This document shows, one piece after another, positions 30,112 to 41,026 of a stretch of DNA of 64,000 nucleotides (position 1 is its first letter; each line of letters begins with the position of its first letter). The stretch is from Nephrocerus scutellatus (taxonomy: Eukaryota; Arthropoda; Insecta; Diptera; Pipunculidae), in contig OX352765.1 in the NCBI GenBank assembly GCA_947095585.1, positions 60,195,623 to 60,259,622 on the forward strand, given 5' to 3'. The notes under the pieces were generated by a model. It had not been told where the DNA came from, did not search any database, and saw only the letters and a list, made by a program, of their open reading frames with translations. A program made the translations under genes and the position numbers.

Positions 30112-30490
30112 AAACAACCAAAAAGTTCAAGTGTTGTGTGTTTGTGCACAAAAAAAAGGAATTCAAAAGTGCAATCAAACGGTTCACGCGTTCGGCCTTC
30201 AATCAAGCGCAAAGTGCAGTGTGTGTGTCCGTGTGCCCTATCATCATCAACAGCGCAGCTAAAGAATTTAGTGAAACGCAACTGTCGTATGTTTTTCATG
30301 CGGCAGTTTGTTTATGATCTAGTTCTTTAGCTTCAAGAATAACGGATTGTGAGTGTTTGTTTCTTTTGGTGATTTAACTCATTTTGTCGTGAAGGCATAA
30401 CACTGGCGACAATTTGTGTTAATAATCCAATTTGAGACATACTCTTCTCAATTCGGTTAAAAGAAGCGGTAAATTGTGTTTTGTGTAGTG

Positions 30491-32048
30491 ATGTGTAGTT
30501 TCCGAGTGGATCTCAGCAACATACGTGGGCTGAGAACGAATTTTTTCTGTTTTTGCTTATGTTAATTTCCACAGTCCAGCAATTCTGGCACTGAGCGATA
30601 CTCAGGTTTTTATGAATTCTGATACTTCAGATTTAAATCTGCCTGGGTATTGCTTAGTGCCACTATTTTTCCCAAGACGCGGGCTCGCAATTTATGTCCG
30701 TAGTGATGTTGCGTTCAAACATTTGCCTCAATTAAGCCAATGTTCCAATGCGGAATTTAATTTCATATGGCTGAGAGTAATGGTACAGGGGCGCAACATC
30801 CACTACTGCTTTCTTTATAGAACCCCGAACTTAGACAGAGCTTCAACTCTTTGCGAGATTGATGCACTGTCTGACTCAATTGCAAGAATTGTCAGAAATG
30901 ATGAAAACACTGAAATCGTTATTGCGGGCGATTTCAACGTACACAATTCTGGGTGGCTTCGCCATTCTGGCCAGACAACACCCGTAGGAATGGATGTTGA
31001 GTTGTTCGCTGACTTAAATCACCTTACTCAGCTTGTAAATGAGCCTACACGAATACCTGACATTGCAAATCATTCCGCAAACACCCTTGACTTGTTCCTT
31101 ACCTCTCGTCCTGATAATTACTCCGTCAATGTATTATCGCCTCTATGCTCGTCTGACCATTGTGTTGTATCAGCTAATTTCTCGTTAACAAACCACGCAG
31201 TTAGAGAAAAAAACTCTCAAAAAAACAGTATGGCAATACGAGAAAGCCAATTGGGACGGCCTTAACAACTTCTTTGGGAGTTATAACTGGTCGCTATTGT
31301 TTCGGGATAACAACGTGGATGCCGCCGCGGATGCAATCACAAACATCATTCTTATTGGTATGAGAAATTTTATCCCCTTCAGGGATAAGTCTATCAAACC
31401 AAAGGATGATGGATGGTACGACTCGAGCTGTAAAGAGGCTTCTAGGATTAGAGAGGTATGCTTTCGGTTTTACAAAGCAAACCCTACAGAGGAAAACCGA
31501 AAAAAGTTTAAACGAGCCAGAAATGATTGCAATGCTCATGCGAGTCAAATTCGCCTACGACCGAAAATTGAGGCAAAAAATACTACAAGGTCCCAAAGGT
31601 AAAAAAATTTGTGTCATTTGCGAAAAGAATAAAAAATACAGCCTCGTCGGCCATTCCAACGCTCATTTATAATGACACTCCAGTTGTGAACTCTAAAGAC
31701 AAAGCCAATCTGTTTGCTGCACATTTTGCAGCTAGCTCCACGCTTCCAGATTGTGTATTGGTGCCGCCTGCACCCCCGAGTATTGAACACTCTATGGGAC
31801 AGATCTTCATTCGTACTCGTGCAGTTGCTAGAGTTTTAAACGATCTCAACATTCACAAATCCGCTGGGCCAGATGGTATTTCCCCATTAGTTCTGAAGAG
31901 GTGTTCTTCCAAGCTGGCATTACCATTGCGTAAGCTTTTCCATCTATCTATTCTTCTGGACTCTTCCCGAGAAGTTGGAAAACAGCCTTTGTCCAGCCCA
32001 TACCCAAAAAAGGCGAGCCGTCGTCTACTTCTTCGTACCGACCCATAG
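30491..32048 (+). pseudogene. LINE B endonuclease and RT start
   Basis: ATG at 30491: VDLSNIRGLRTNF, a frameshift near 30550, then ALSDTQVFM with the catalytic-Glu position altered, VIAGDFNVHNSGWL, TLDLFLTSRPDNYS and SPLCSSDHCVVSANF (Asp-His block). Another shift near 31260, then WYDSSCKEA and the RT entry NIHKSAGPDGISPLVLKRC (31850-31910). At least four frame changes, so no functional protein. Confidence 0.87.
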
Positions 32049-32074
32049 CACTTACATCCATTCTTTCCAAGGTC

Positions 32075-33322
32075 ATGGAAACGCTGATAAATTTTCAGCT
32101 CATGAAATATCTTAAAACCAATGAAATCCTTAGTGACCGGCAGTACGGATTTCGTGGGCAACGTTCCACTGGTGATTTGATGGTATATCTCACCGAACAG
32201 TGGAACCGGTCTTTGCATCAATTTGGTGAAAGCAAAGCTGTTGCACTTGATATTTCTAAGGCATTTGACATAGTTTGGCATCAAGCTCTTTTGTCAAAAA
32301 TGCATGCCTTTGGTGTCGATGATAAACTGCTTCATTGGATTAGCAGCTATCTTTTGGACCGCTCAATTCAAGTTGTTTTGGACGGATTCAAGTCTGAAAT
32401 TCATCACATAAATGCTGGCGTTCCCCAGGGCTCTGTTCTGTCCCCGACACTCTTTCTCATTTTTATTAATGATCTCTTATCTGTGACTTCTAATCCAATT
32501 CACTCCTTCGCTGACGACAGCACTCCCAGCTTCTCATATAAGTTTGAGGAACGGCCCTCCACATCTCATGTCGAACTCAAACAACTTCGTATGTTAAGCA
32601 CGTTAAACTCTGACCTAGACAGCATAATAAAATGGGGAGAAAACAATCGAGTTGAATTTAACGCTTCCAAAACCCAATGCTGTCTCCTGTCGTCCAAGCG
32701 AATCCCAAATCCCATGCCATTATCCATGAATGGCATGTGCGTCAACGACAAGCTTCGTTGGAATGACCACATATTTACCGTCGCCAAAAATGCTGCGAAA
32801 TGTTTAGGTTTTCTAACCCGGTGCAAGAAATTTTTCACTCCCTCTGACCTGGCTACTATCTACAAGGCCTTTATTCGCCCTAAACTTGAGTACAATTGTC
32901 ATATCTGGCCTGGTGCGTCTAAAACCACCTTGCATCAACTAGATAGAATACAAAACCGTGCGATAAAACTTATCGGTGACGAAAACATTGCGAAATCAAT
33001 AGATTCGCTAGAACACCGCCGGAACGTCGCCTGCTTGTCACTGTTTTATCGCTTCTTCCACCAGCGGTGCTCAAGAGAAATAGCCAGTTGCATGCCACCT
33101 CTCCTTGTATTCAACCGCAATACTCGTGGCGCTCTAAATGCACATCAATTTAGCCTTAAGCCCATATTCGGACGTACAGTTAAATTCATGGGTTCGTTCT
33201 TCAGCCGTACAACACGTATGTGGAATGCTCTGCCAAGCTCTGTCTTTCCACATCACTATGATCCACAGACATTCAAGATACAAGCTCATATACATCTCCT
33301 CTCTTCTTCTCCTTTTCCTTAA
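32075..33322 (+). CDS. LINE B reverse transcriptase, open 415 codons
   Basis: The RT palm and thumb are open in one frame: DRQYGFRGQRSTGDL (residues 21-35), LDISKAFDIVWH (58-69, first catalytic Asp), GVPQGSVLSPTLFLIFIND (115-133) and SFADDSTPSF (144-153, catalytic Asp-Asp with Phe before Ala). The C-terminal half has RPKLEYNCHIWPGASK and LEHRRNVACLSLFYRFFH, then FFSRTTRMWNALPSSVFP. The palm is intact, but the N-terminal part of the polyprotein is in other frames, so this is a piece of a broken gene. The start codon is arbitrary. Confidence 0.88.
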   Translation: METLINFQLMKYLKTNEILSDRQYGFRGQRSTGDLMVYLTEQWNRSLHQFGESKAVALDISKAFDIVWHQALLSKMHAFGVDDKLLHWISSYLLDRSIQVVLDGFKSEIHHINAGVPQGSVLSPTLFLIFINDLLSVTSNPIHSFADDSTPSFSYKFEERPSTSHVELKQLRMLSTLNSDLDSIIKWGENNRVEFNASKTQCCLLSSKRIPNPMPLSMNGMCVNDKLRWNDHIFTVAKNAAKCLGFLTRCKKFFTPSDLATIYKAFIRPKLEYNCHIWPGASKTTLHQLDRIQNRAIKLIGDENIAKSIDSLEHRRNVACLSLFYRFFHQRCSREIASCMPPLLVFNRNTRGALNAHQFSLKPIFGRTVKFMGSFFSRTTRMWNALPSSVFPHHYDPQTFKIQAHIHLLSSSPFP

Positions 33323-33400
33323 CGCCCACGCTGTGCCAAGCATATAAGGGTGCGAACCCCTTTTTGCGTGCGCAAATTATAAAAAAAAAAAAAAATGATA

Positions 33401-34864
33401 GGATGGGTTAAATGGGAAGAAGAGGAAGAGGGTGGAGATGGATTAAGATTATGGGAGTATTTGAAATTCGAGTAGGATGGTCTATTAGAATGAGGGGTTT
33501 TGGTAGTAGAGGGAGGAGCAGAGACGGGCCTCAGATTGAATGAGACGCGATTACGATGAAGAATAGACTTGGAAGGTAGAGAGGTGTTTAATGGATTAGT
33601 GGATACATTAGTAAATTTGTTGCGGAATGGGGAGGGTGGTCGAAGCAGAGGGGTAAAGTTGGGGAAGATTCCCCTATTGAAGCTCCAATTAGGATTAGTG
33701 TAGGTTGAAAATGGGAAGGTGAAGTGTTAGGATTAGGCTTAAGTTGAAGAAGAGATTGGGAAGAATTAGAATTAAATTTATGCTTGGGGTTCGTGCTAAA
33801 ATTACTACTAATGTTGTCAGCTTCCGGGATCAATCTTCTCATCTTCATCTTATTCAGGCGAAAGACTTTGCCAGATGGGTTAACGAAAAGCCAACCGTAT
33901 TTCTTAGGTATTTTGAGGCTGAAGGAGATGGAATTTTTGGAGTTGGATGGGTAGGTTGTCTTGCAATCTTTGATGATGATGTTGAACTTCCTATGAAAGA
34001 ATTGTGTCATCCAGGTGGTATCCGCTTGTCGAGGAGAGCCGTTGACGATGAAATCTATGTTTTCTTCGGATTTGCTTTTGTTAAGTATATTAAGCTTGTT
34101 AATCCGTTGATTCCATTCGGAGAGGGTCCATGTCATGCCGAGACGAATAATTGTGGGTAGGGGTTGCGCTTCTGGTTGTGGAGCAGTAGATCGCAGAGCA
34201 GCTGGTGTGTGGATTACGGTTCCGAGGAAAAGACTGGTGTGTGTTGGTATGATTGATGCTGAAGAAGAAGAATGCGGTTCTGGTGGTGTGGTGCACGCAG
34301 TTTCTAACATAGCCAGAACAGTATTGCGGCTGAGGAATGTCATCAATTTTGTTTGTTGTAATTTTGATCTCCTCAGCAGTGTCACCCATCATGATTCGGG
34401 ATGCAGCAACTTCATCGCCTAGGTCGTCGATTCTGCGTACTAAATCATGGAGGCGTTGATCAACACTGGGGTTTTGGGGATGCGTTTTCAGATCGGAGCG
34501 AAGGGATTTTAACGAGTCATTGAATGTTGATAATTGGGACTGAGCGAACGATTTGAAGGACTCGTTAATTAAGGGGATACGCGAGTCGAGGGCGTATAAC
34601 AAGTCATTTCTAAGCAATAGAAGAATTCACGGGGCCACTAGGGGGGTTATTTAACACATCAACGATATTTGCGACTAGCTCGTCTATACCACAAAGTTTA
34701 GAATTCAAATGGTTTGTTGAGTGGTCTGTAGTGTTACTGAAATCATCGAAGCTTTTATTTAACTCATCGATTTTAGATAGTTGACAGAGTAGTTTCTTAT
34801 AGTGCAGTTTGTTATCCGACATTAAAGACGCAATGGAGTCATTAATACACTTAATAGCACGCAT
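33401..34864 (-). pseudogene. LINE A ORF1 (gag-like), main part
   Basis: ATG at 34864 (MRAIKCINDSIASLMSDNKL), a Lys/Asp-rich segment with coiled-coil character (LYALDSRIPLINESFKSFAQ, DLVRRIDDLGDEVAASRIMM), then after a frameshift a block WTLSEWNQRINKLNILNKSK, then FIVNGSPRQADTTWMTQFFH and KKYGWLFVNPSGKVF. That folded-looking block could be an RRM-like or esterase-like ORF1 domain, but I cannot tell. A Ser/Pro/Asn-rich tail follows. At least two shifts. Confidence 0.7.
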
Positions 34865-34865
34865 C

Positions 34866-36552
34866 GAGGACTCCTTCCTCAAAAGATATGCCGGGCAGCT
34901 CTAGAAGCATTAACTGTTTAAGTTCGTTGAACATTTTTTCAGCTTCACCCTGGGTGAGTAGGTAGTTTGTAAGCTGTTGAACTAGATGAGTTAGATGAGC
35001 TAGTTGAGTTAGTTCCTATTACAAGACAGATGAGTTTAGATTAGATAGATGAGTCACAGACGAATTTTCATATATTTTTTTATTATATGTTTATATGTTT
35101 AGGGGAGCTGTCAGGCACTCGAGGACTCCGTCCACAAAAAGACATGCCGAGCAGCTCGAGAAGCTTTTTAGGGAGCTGTAAGGCACTCGAGGACTCCGTC
35201 CACAAAAAGACATGCCGAGCAGCTCTGACAGCCATGACAGAAATCGACGACGCAAAGTAATCACTGAATGATGTACATGCGCTGCAGACTCTCCTGGAAC
35301 AGTTAACCTGCCTGGGGACAGGCGCTATGTGCACATTGGGAAAGGATGCTGACACTTAGTAATCACTGAATGTTGTAGATGCGCTGCAGACTCTCCTAAA
35401 AACAGTTAACCTGCCTGGGGACAGGCGCACATACACATTTGGAAAAGATGCTCATAGCAGGGACGCAGCTAGATAATATAAAAACAGATGATCTAGATGA
35501 GCTAGTTAAGCTAATTTCTATTACCAGACAGATGAGCTTAGATAAGATAGACATCAATTTCAGGTTTAATTAAATTTAATATCGGGTCGGAAATTTAATT
35601 TAATATCGCGTCGGAAATTTAATGGTATGTGCGGACATACAATCTAGTCGGCACTACAATTAAATTTATTTAGTTTGGCGCGAACCTTCGGACAATACGG
35701 TTGTCCTTCCGCAGTGCGCATATACGTTTTTTTAGAATTTGCTTGCTCGGTCGGTAGTCATCGCTCACATCTTCGGTTCGCAACGTGGGCGCATCGTGGG
35801 ACATCGTGGGATTTTTCCGGCTCGTAGGATATTCGGTAAGGTTAGGTCTTTATTATTACTATTAATTATTATAAATTTATATTTTATTATTATTATTAAT
35901 TATTATTATTAATTTATATTTTATTATTCTATTATTAGTATTTCATCTCCCTTGACCCCAAACAGATGGTGCGGTCATCTGTCGCGAACGTTATCCTTGG
36001 GGCGCGCTCGTATCTACTCTGACTCTTTCCCTTCCTTCCTTCATCAAGCCTACTGATGACGCCCTGTGGTGGGGGCAGAAAACGTTTTAGGCTACCACGG
36101 GTTCCAGCCTGCCAAACTCTCGCGTGGCATGGCTTCGTTCTCTTCCCCAACTATAGCCTATAGGCTACCTTTATAATAGATTTCTTGGGTGGGTTTTTTA
36201 GACATACATTAACTTAAATATTTCTATTTTATTTAATTTTATTTAATTATATTATATTTTCATTATTAATTTTTTGGAGTTCCGGGTGTCGACACACGGG
36301 TCTGCCAGGTTGCTCGGGGATATATTCCACAGGTCATCTAGAGGGGGACCTTGTCGAACCTCGGAAACTCTAGGCAAAACCTTGGGGGTCGAGAGGGTGT
36401 TGACCTAGGTCTTCGCCCACTTGTACATCCAGGGCTGCTGGTAACATCGGCGCGAAAACCAGTCGATGTAGTGGGGAGCTGTCAGGCACTCGAGGACTCC
36501 TTCCTCAAAAGATATGCCGGGCAGCTCTAGAAGCATTAACTGTTTAAGTTCG
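34866..36552 (+). repeat. Unassigned region with several direct repeats
   Basis: A ~61-bp segment starting CGAGGACTCCTTCCTC and ending TTTAAGTTCG occurs at both edges (34866-34926, 36492-36552) nearly unchanged; two related ~65-bp units lie at 35101-35165 and 35172-35232. A 102-bp unit (AGTAATCACTGAATG) is tandem at 35256 and 35358, and a GATGAGCTAGTTxAGxTA segment occurs near 34990 and 35490. A TTATTA-rich tract covers about 35845-35940. Plus-strand scraps such as ALEDSVHKKTCRAA suggest a decayed coding repeat. I do not recognise the family. Confidence 0.55.
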
Positions 36553-36669
36553 AAAATTGCAAGTAAACAGATATCAAAGTTAATGTAATCGTAGATATTA
36601 GAAATTAGAGAAATTGTTCTACTCGGTGAGCCCAGCTTATATTGCTGCGCAAGGGAATATGAATTGATA

Positions 36670-36850
36670 TTTAATTATGCGTAGCGGAAGAAAAACGCGT
36701 CCGTACTGGTCGGTGGTCGGTTTATGGGCCATTATGCATTCGTCGCAAATAATAATTTCGCACGTTTTAAGGGTTGTGGCCTTGCCAGAGTTTTCAACCG
36801 AAGTATGTTTCAAATGTAGGTAGGGGGGTAGCTGTACAATGCATGTGCGA
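36670..36850 (-). pseudogene. Helitron helicase internal fragment
   Basis: The minus strand reads TCIVQLPPYLHLKHTSVENS, GKATTLKTCEIIICDECIMA then HKP. The block around Asp-Glu-Cys-xMAHK is the Walker B region of the Pif1-like Helitron helicase, preceded by its SG(M)AKxLxxC segment. Only ~60 codons. It is a different part of the helicase from the remnants at 26350 and 54590. Confidence 0.75.
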
Positions 36851-36889
36851 TGCTTGATAGTAGCACCAAAGTAACGCTTACGCTTGGTA

Positions 36890-37177
36890 ATCGCATTATA
36901 TAGGGATCAAAGCCCACGGTTGTCCGATGATAAACCGAGAAATTATTTTGTTTGTGTGTGTATGTGGTATGTGTGTATGCCATATATGGACTCCAAAACG
37001 GCTGGACCGGTTTTGATGAAATTTGCTGGCAATCTTCAGATTAGCCCAGCGGTTGATCCTGTGAACTTTGATAGGGGTCGGATCAACAGAATTTTTTGGT
37101 TTTTTTTGCAATTTTATGTCATATTTTCCCTACAAATTAACGCAAAATTAAATTTTTTCTACTATTCTTTGATTTTT
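36890..37177 (+). repeat. GT-rich interspersed repeat
   Basis: A TTTGTGTGTGTATGTGG tract (about 36951-36967) followed by GGACTCCAAAACGGCTGGAC and TTTTGATGAAATTTG. This tract-plus-core arrangement is common in short dipteran elements of the mini-me/DINE kind. It runs into the next short-family copy at about 37178. Confidence 0.5.
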
Positions 37178-38052
37178 AAATTCTCTATATTAACTTCACT
37201 TGCCCGTGGGTCGTCGGTCGGTCGACTGTCGTGGATTCTTGCGATCAATTTTTAACCCACTTCCCATGGCCCGATTTTATTGAAATTTTGCACACATGTG
37301 TATTTCCGGAGACAACACTTTCTATTAAATTTTGAGGCCCCTCGGGATGCGGGGTCGGGGGGCTCCCAAACAAAAATTTTAAAAAATTTACCCGATTTTC
37401 TTCAAATTTTACACACATGTGTATACCCAATAAACAATACTTTTTCGAAAATTTGGTAGTAATCGGGTCCCGGGTTCGGCCGCAAGGCCCTTATACATTT
37501 TTTAAATATCTGTACTGGCATCAGATATTCGTCGCCCTTTATGGACTGTGTGCGGTGTGTGCTGCGCAGTCGGCTGCGCTGCATGGTTTTGGTGGTGGTG
37601 GAGATAGAGAGAGAAATCTTAGCGCACGCACAAATGAACCCAGCAAATGAAACGAGACATACATGTTTTATGCTTACTTCAACTTACATTTTTATTATAT
37701 ACTGAATTGTATTTTTATTGATGTCGTTTTTTTTGTTGTCGATATCAACTTACAGATAGAACAACAAGTTTTCACAATATTCTGTCATTTGGCGTTTTCA
37801 TAAATTAGTTCAGAGCAGTCAAAGAGTTCTCAAGATAAATGTTCGTGTTTCTTATTTGCTCAGAGTATGAGCGTGCTCTAAGTGCTCAGAATAAAATGAT
37901 CTGAGCTTTTTCAATTTTAACATCTGATGTCAAATGTTTGTTTCGATGATTTTCTCCTACAATAAAAAAAATGGCCCAGGATCGAGGGGCTCCCATATCA
38001 ATTTCTGCGATTAGAGAATTTAGATGAAAAATTTTAATTTTTATGGGTTGTT
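37178..38052 (+). mobile_element. Short repeat family copy, long form
   Basis: Both termini present: AATTCTCTATATTAACTTC at 37180 and TTAGAGAATTTAGATG with TTTTATGGGTTGTTTT at 38011-38052. It has two modules at 37255-37460, then a ~500-bp unique core including a GTGTGCTGCGCAG segment also seen in the copies at 3988 (reverse) and 5272. Core length varies between copies, as in rolling-circle derivatives. Confidence 0.65.
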
Positions 38053-38879
38053 TTTTTTACATTCACAATTAAAAGCGAACATTTTTGTTGACTCGCAACC
38101 CGTGTGAAGCGTGGAAAAAAGAAAATACTTTGAAATAAACAAACATATAGTTTGGCGATTATTACCAAATAATAAAGGACTGTGTGGCGTGTTTCGAGTA
38201 TACATAAAAACCCGAAAAACGAATTTTGTTTACATTTACTTGTTATGTTCGGATTACTATTCATTATCCCACGTGTTAAAAAAAATTGAATTTGCTGTTG
38301 ACCTTGTATTAAGGTATTTGCGGTGTTATATTTCGTTAAACTTGAATGTTTGCAAGGGAACGTGACAACTGGGTTTTTTAAATGTATGACACAAGATCTC
38401 AATGAAGTTAGCTTTAATTGAATTAAGCTTAAAAATATTTTTTTATAATCATAAATTAAATAACTCAACCTTTATACCCTTTTATTGAAAATATTATAAC
38501 TTTAATAAAAACCATAGAAAATTGGGTGGTAACAATAAAATATTTATATACAAGAAATATTATTTTAATACTTTTATGTCTATATATCACCATGGGATTG
38601 CTCGTAACTAAATGTTTGCTCTCGCTCATCATAAACGCTTTTAGCATAATTTATCTGAAAAGGTATTGATTGTAAAATTAATGTTGTTTTTTTATTTTTT
38701 GAAATAAATTGAGGGTATTAAAATCTGATTTAAAATTTTTATTATCTTCAATATCATTCATTCCCTTGTGTTTCTTTATACATGAAAACACAAACATAAT
38801 ATGTACTCCAAATTAAAAGTTCAAACTCTTTAGTTTACTTTTAGATTCCTCCCGCATTTTTAGGTTATGTAGTTCTGTC
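38053..38879. other. Unassigned AT-rich stretch
   Basis: About 830 bases. Two overlapping open frames on opposite strands (84 and 144 codons) have no recognisable motif and strongly AT-driven composition. I do not call a gene. Confidence 0.4.
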
Positions 38880-39534
38880 ATTTTTAATTCTCTATATTAA
38901 CTTCGCGTATCCGTGGCTGGCTGGCTGGTCAGATCTTGTGATCAATGTAGAACCCACTTCCCTAAAGCCCGATTTTATTTAATGTACATTTATTTTACAT
39001 GAATATTTCCAGTAACAATACTTTCTATTAAAATTTGGGGCACCTTGGGCCTCGGGGTCTCCCATACAAATTTTTTAAAAAATTTACCCGATTTTCTTTA
39101 AATTTTATACGCATGTGTATCTTCGATGGACAACACTTTCTGATGGAAGTGATCGGGCCATCACATATCAAATCACATCAAATTATAAAAAAAAGTACCC
39201 GATTTTTTTCAAATTTTATTCGCATGTGTATCTCGATGGACAACACTTTTTGTAAAAAATTTGGAGTGAACGGGCCCTGAGACTATGGTATACCAAATAA
39301 TTTTTTTAAAAATTAGGCGGATTTTCTTCAAATTTTAGACACATGTATATCTCTGATGGGAACCTGAGGCCATTATAAAACCATGTGTATCACTGACGGA
39401 CAAAACTTTTTATTAATTTTTTGGAGTGATCGGGCCCCTAGGCACTCCCAGGCTTATAAATTATTTTTAAAAATTAGCCCGATTTTCTTTACATTTAAAA
39501 CACATGTGTATCTCTGATGGACACATTTTTTTTT
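38880..39534 (+). mobile_element. Short repeat family copy, module-rich
   Basis: Starts AATTCTCTATATTAACTTCG and carries at least five modules of 90-120 bp (GATTTTCTTxAAATTTTA, CACATGTGTATCTCxGATGG, GATCGGGCC). The 3' terminus is missing; it runs directly into another 5' end at 39535. Confidence 0.68.
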
Positions 39535-39691
39535 TAATTCTCTATATTAACTTTGCGTGCCCGTTGCTGGTGGGCTGGCTGGGTGGTAGAATCTTGTGAT
39601 CAATTTTTAACCCACTTAAAGCCCGATTTTATTCAAACTTTGCACACCTGTGTATTTTCCATGACAACACTTTCTATTAAAATTTGGGGGT
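39535..39691 (+). mobile_element. Short repeat family copy, truncated
   Basis: AATTCTCTATATTAACTTTG at 39536, then GCCCGTTGCTGG and half a module, cut at about 39690 by the start of Gypsy-type coding sequence. Confidence 0.65.
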
Positions 39692-40025
39692 CAGTATATG
39701 GATTATGCGATATTTTGCTATAATACCACCCCACATTCAAGCACAAATTACAGTCCATTTGAGCCCTATACGGATTCGAAGCACCAATTCCCTCAACTCT
39801 TAACAGAAGCGTACAGCCTACATACAACTACGATGATTATGTCGCTAAGATAAAAGCAAAAATGCAAACCGGCTATGAAATAATTCGCAATAACCAAATA
39901 AAAGCGAAAGAAAAGTCAAAAACCTATTACGATCAAAACTGTAAAGAAACTAGCTTTAACGTAGGAGACAAAGTTCTTCTAGAAATAAAAAATAGGGTCA
40001 ACAAAAAACTTACCTTGTGTTTTCA
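39692..40025 (+). pseudogene. Errantivirus integrase C-terminal region
   Basis: Translation resembles the region after the integrase core of 17.6-like elements: HPTFKHKLQS, ALYGFEAPIPSTLN, YNYDDYVAKIKAKMQ, KSKTYYDQNC and FNVGDKVLLEIKN. A stop interrupts the first 30 codons. The core itself has been lost at the junction with the short repeat. Confidence 0.83.
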
Positions 40026-40713
40026 ATTTCAGTTACATAATCCTTGTTTGCGCACTAAGTGCGGCTGCAGAACAGCTACATCAACAACTACCACTAAACA
40101 CTACAAGTGTTTATTTGGAACCCATGGGCGTACTCGAAAAATCCTTCACAAAATGGACATTCCTATTTAATTTTAATAATTCAATAACAAATACCAATGC
40201 CAAAACCTTAAAGAAAAAAATTAACACGCTCTCGGATCTATGCGAGAATACGACAAAAGAGTATCCTATAGGTAAAGACAGAACGCATTACAAACCCTCT
40301 CGGAAAACCAAAATAGCCTCTACCATATGACAAAAGAACAATTGACTATAATATCAAACGTTTTTGATACACTTAATGACACGACACGTAATGTAAATAA
40401 TAACTTTAATTTAATAACCAAAGAAATCTGGTAAATCTCACGAACTTTGAAAAAATACTTCACAGTTTTGACGAAATATCATACCTTATATCCATATGCG
40501 CTTCCCAAATTTTGACAAAACAAGCAGAATTACTTGACATTTTGCAAGAGGCAAAATTAGAATGATTAGACAGCAGATTTTTAAATTCAGACATTTTTAT
40601 TGCAACGTTAAACCAGATACAGGCCGAACTCCCGCACAACGTAAGGTTTCCACAGAAAATTTCCAGGTTAAATCTACCTATAATCAATTCACTAGCAACA
40701 ACGACACCCATTT
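40026..40713 (+). pseudogene. Errantivirus env, N-terminal part
   Basis: Follows a pyrimidine-AG acceptor-like TTTTCAATTTCAG, as expected for a spliced env. The frame opens with a hydrophobic signal-like stretch (ILVCALSAAAEQ) and continues through amphipathic, Asn-rich sequence like the surface part of errantivirus envelope proteins (related to baculovirus F). Several stops break it (after codons at about 40330, 40430 and 40560). It is interrupted at 40713 by the RTE LINE. Confidence 0.7.
40701..40713 (+). repeat. RTE target duplication, left copy
   Basis: ACGACACCCATTT at 40701-40713 and again at 43573-43585, bracketing the RTE LINE; one further A upstream also matches. Confidence 0.93.
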
Positions 40714-41026
40714 GGGGGATCTGCATTGCGATTGATCGGGAAACTACTGACTGCTCAAAACTTGGTTTGGGCCAGTAGCGCAACAATCAAGTTCGTGATG
40801 TAGTGCTTGCTCTACCTCCTCGTGGTGGTCCCCGGGCAACTATGTGTATAAATCCTTATACATGTAGGCTAAAACTGCAAGTGCGAACGGTCTAGCGTTT
40901 CTAGTCTAAGTAACGTGGGCTAGCACCCTGTGGTACCGAAAAATACCCGGTACCGAAAAATACCCGCTACTGAAACTGAAACAACACCTCGGATAAGTAA
41001 TGATCGAATAATCACGACTTTTGGCT

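Larger units (their letters stand above)
30112..33394 (+). mobile_element. LINE B, Jockey/CR1-type, full-length-like
   Basis: Starts AAACAACCAAAAAGTTC, has a ~380-bp leader, a single EN-RT coding line and a 15-base A tail, and is flanked by ATGATA. No gag-like ORF1 was seen. It lies in LINE A in the opposite orientation. A 3' fragment of the same family is at 2323-2528, and LINE C at the right edge is a diverged relative. Confidence 0.88.
26950..34864 (-). mobile_element. LINE A, Jockey type, interrupted
   Basis: A two-ORF LINE on the minus strand: ORF1 (34864 to 29898), endonuclease (29781-28583), RT remnants (28417-27181) and a 3' end with an A-rich tail near 26965-26940. LINE B is inserted in ORF1 in the opposite orientation. 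RT has lost its PQG and catalytic Asp-Asp blocks. Without LINE B it spans about 4.6 kb, close to the usual length of a Jockey element. Confidence 0.85.

Noticed and set aside
30034..30330. 98-codon plus-strand ORF at the start of LINE B
   Set aside because: It begins upstream of the LINE B 5' end fixed by the ATGATA duplication, so it straddles two elements; its basic Ser-rich content is non-specific.
33134..33347. 69-codon ORFs on both strands at the end of LINE B
   Set aside because: Shadows of the RT C-terminus; the minus one merely matches the ORF at 2240-2530 because that is a reverse copy of the same LINE end.
38034..38468. 144-codon minus-strand ORF, partly overlapping an 84-codon plus ORF
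   Set aside because: AT-driven composition, no motif, and both strands equally open; not called a gene.
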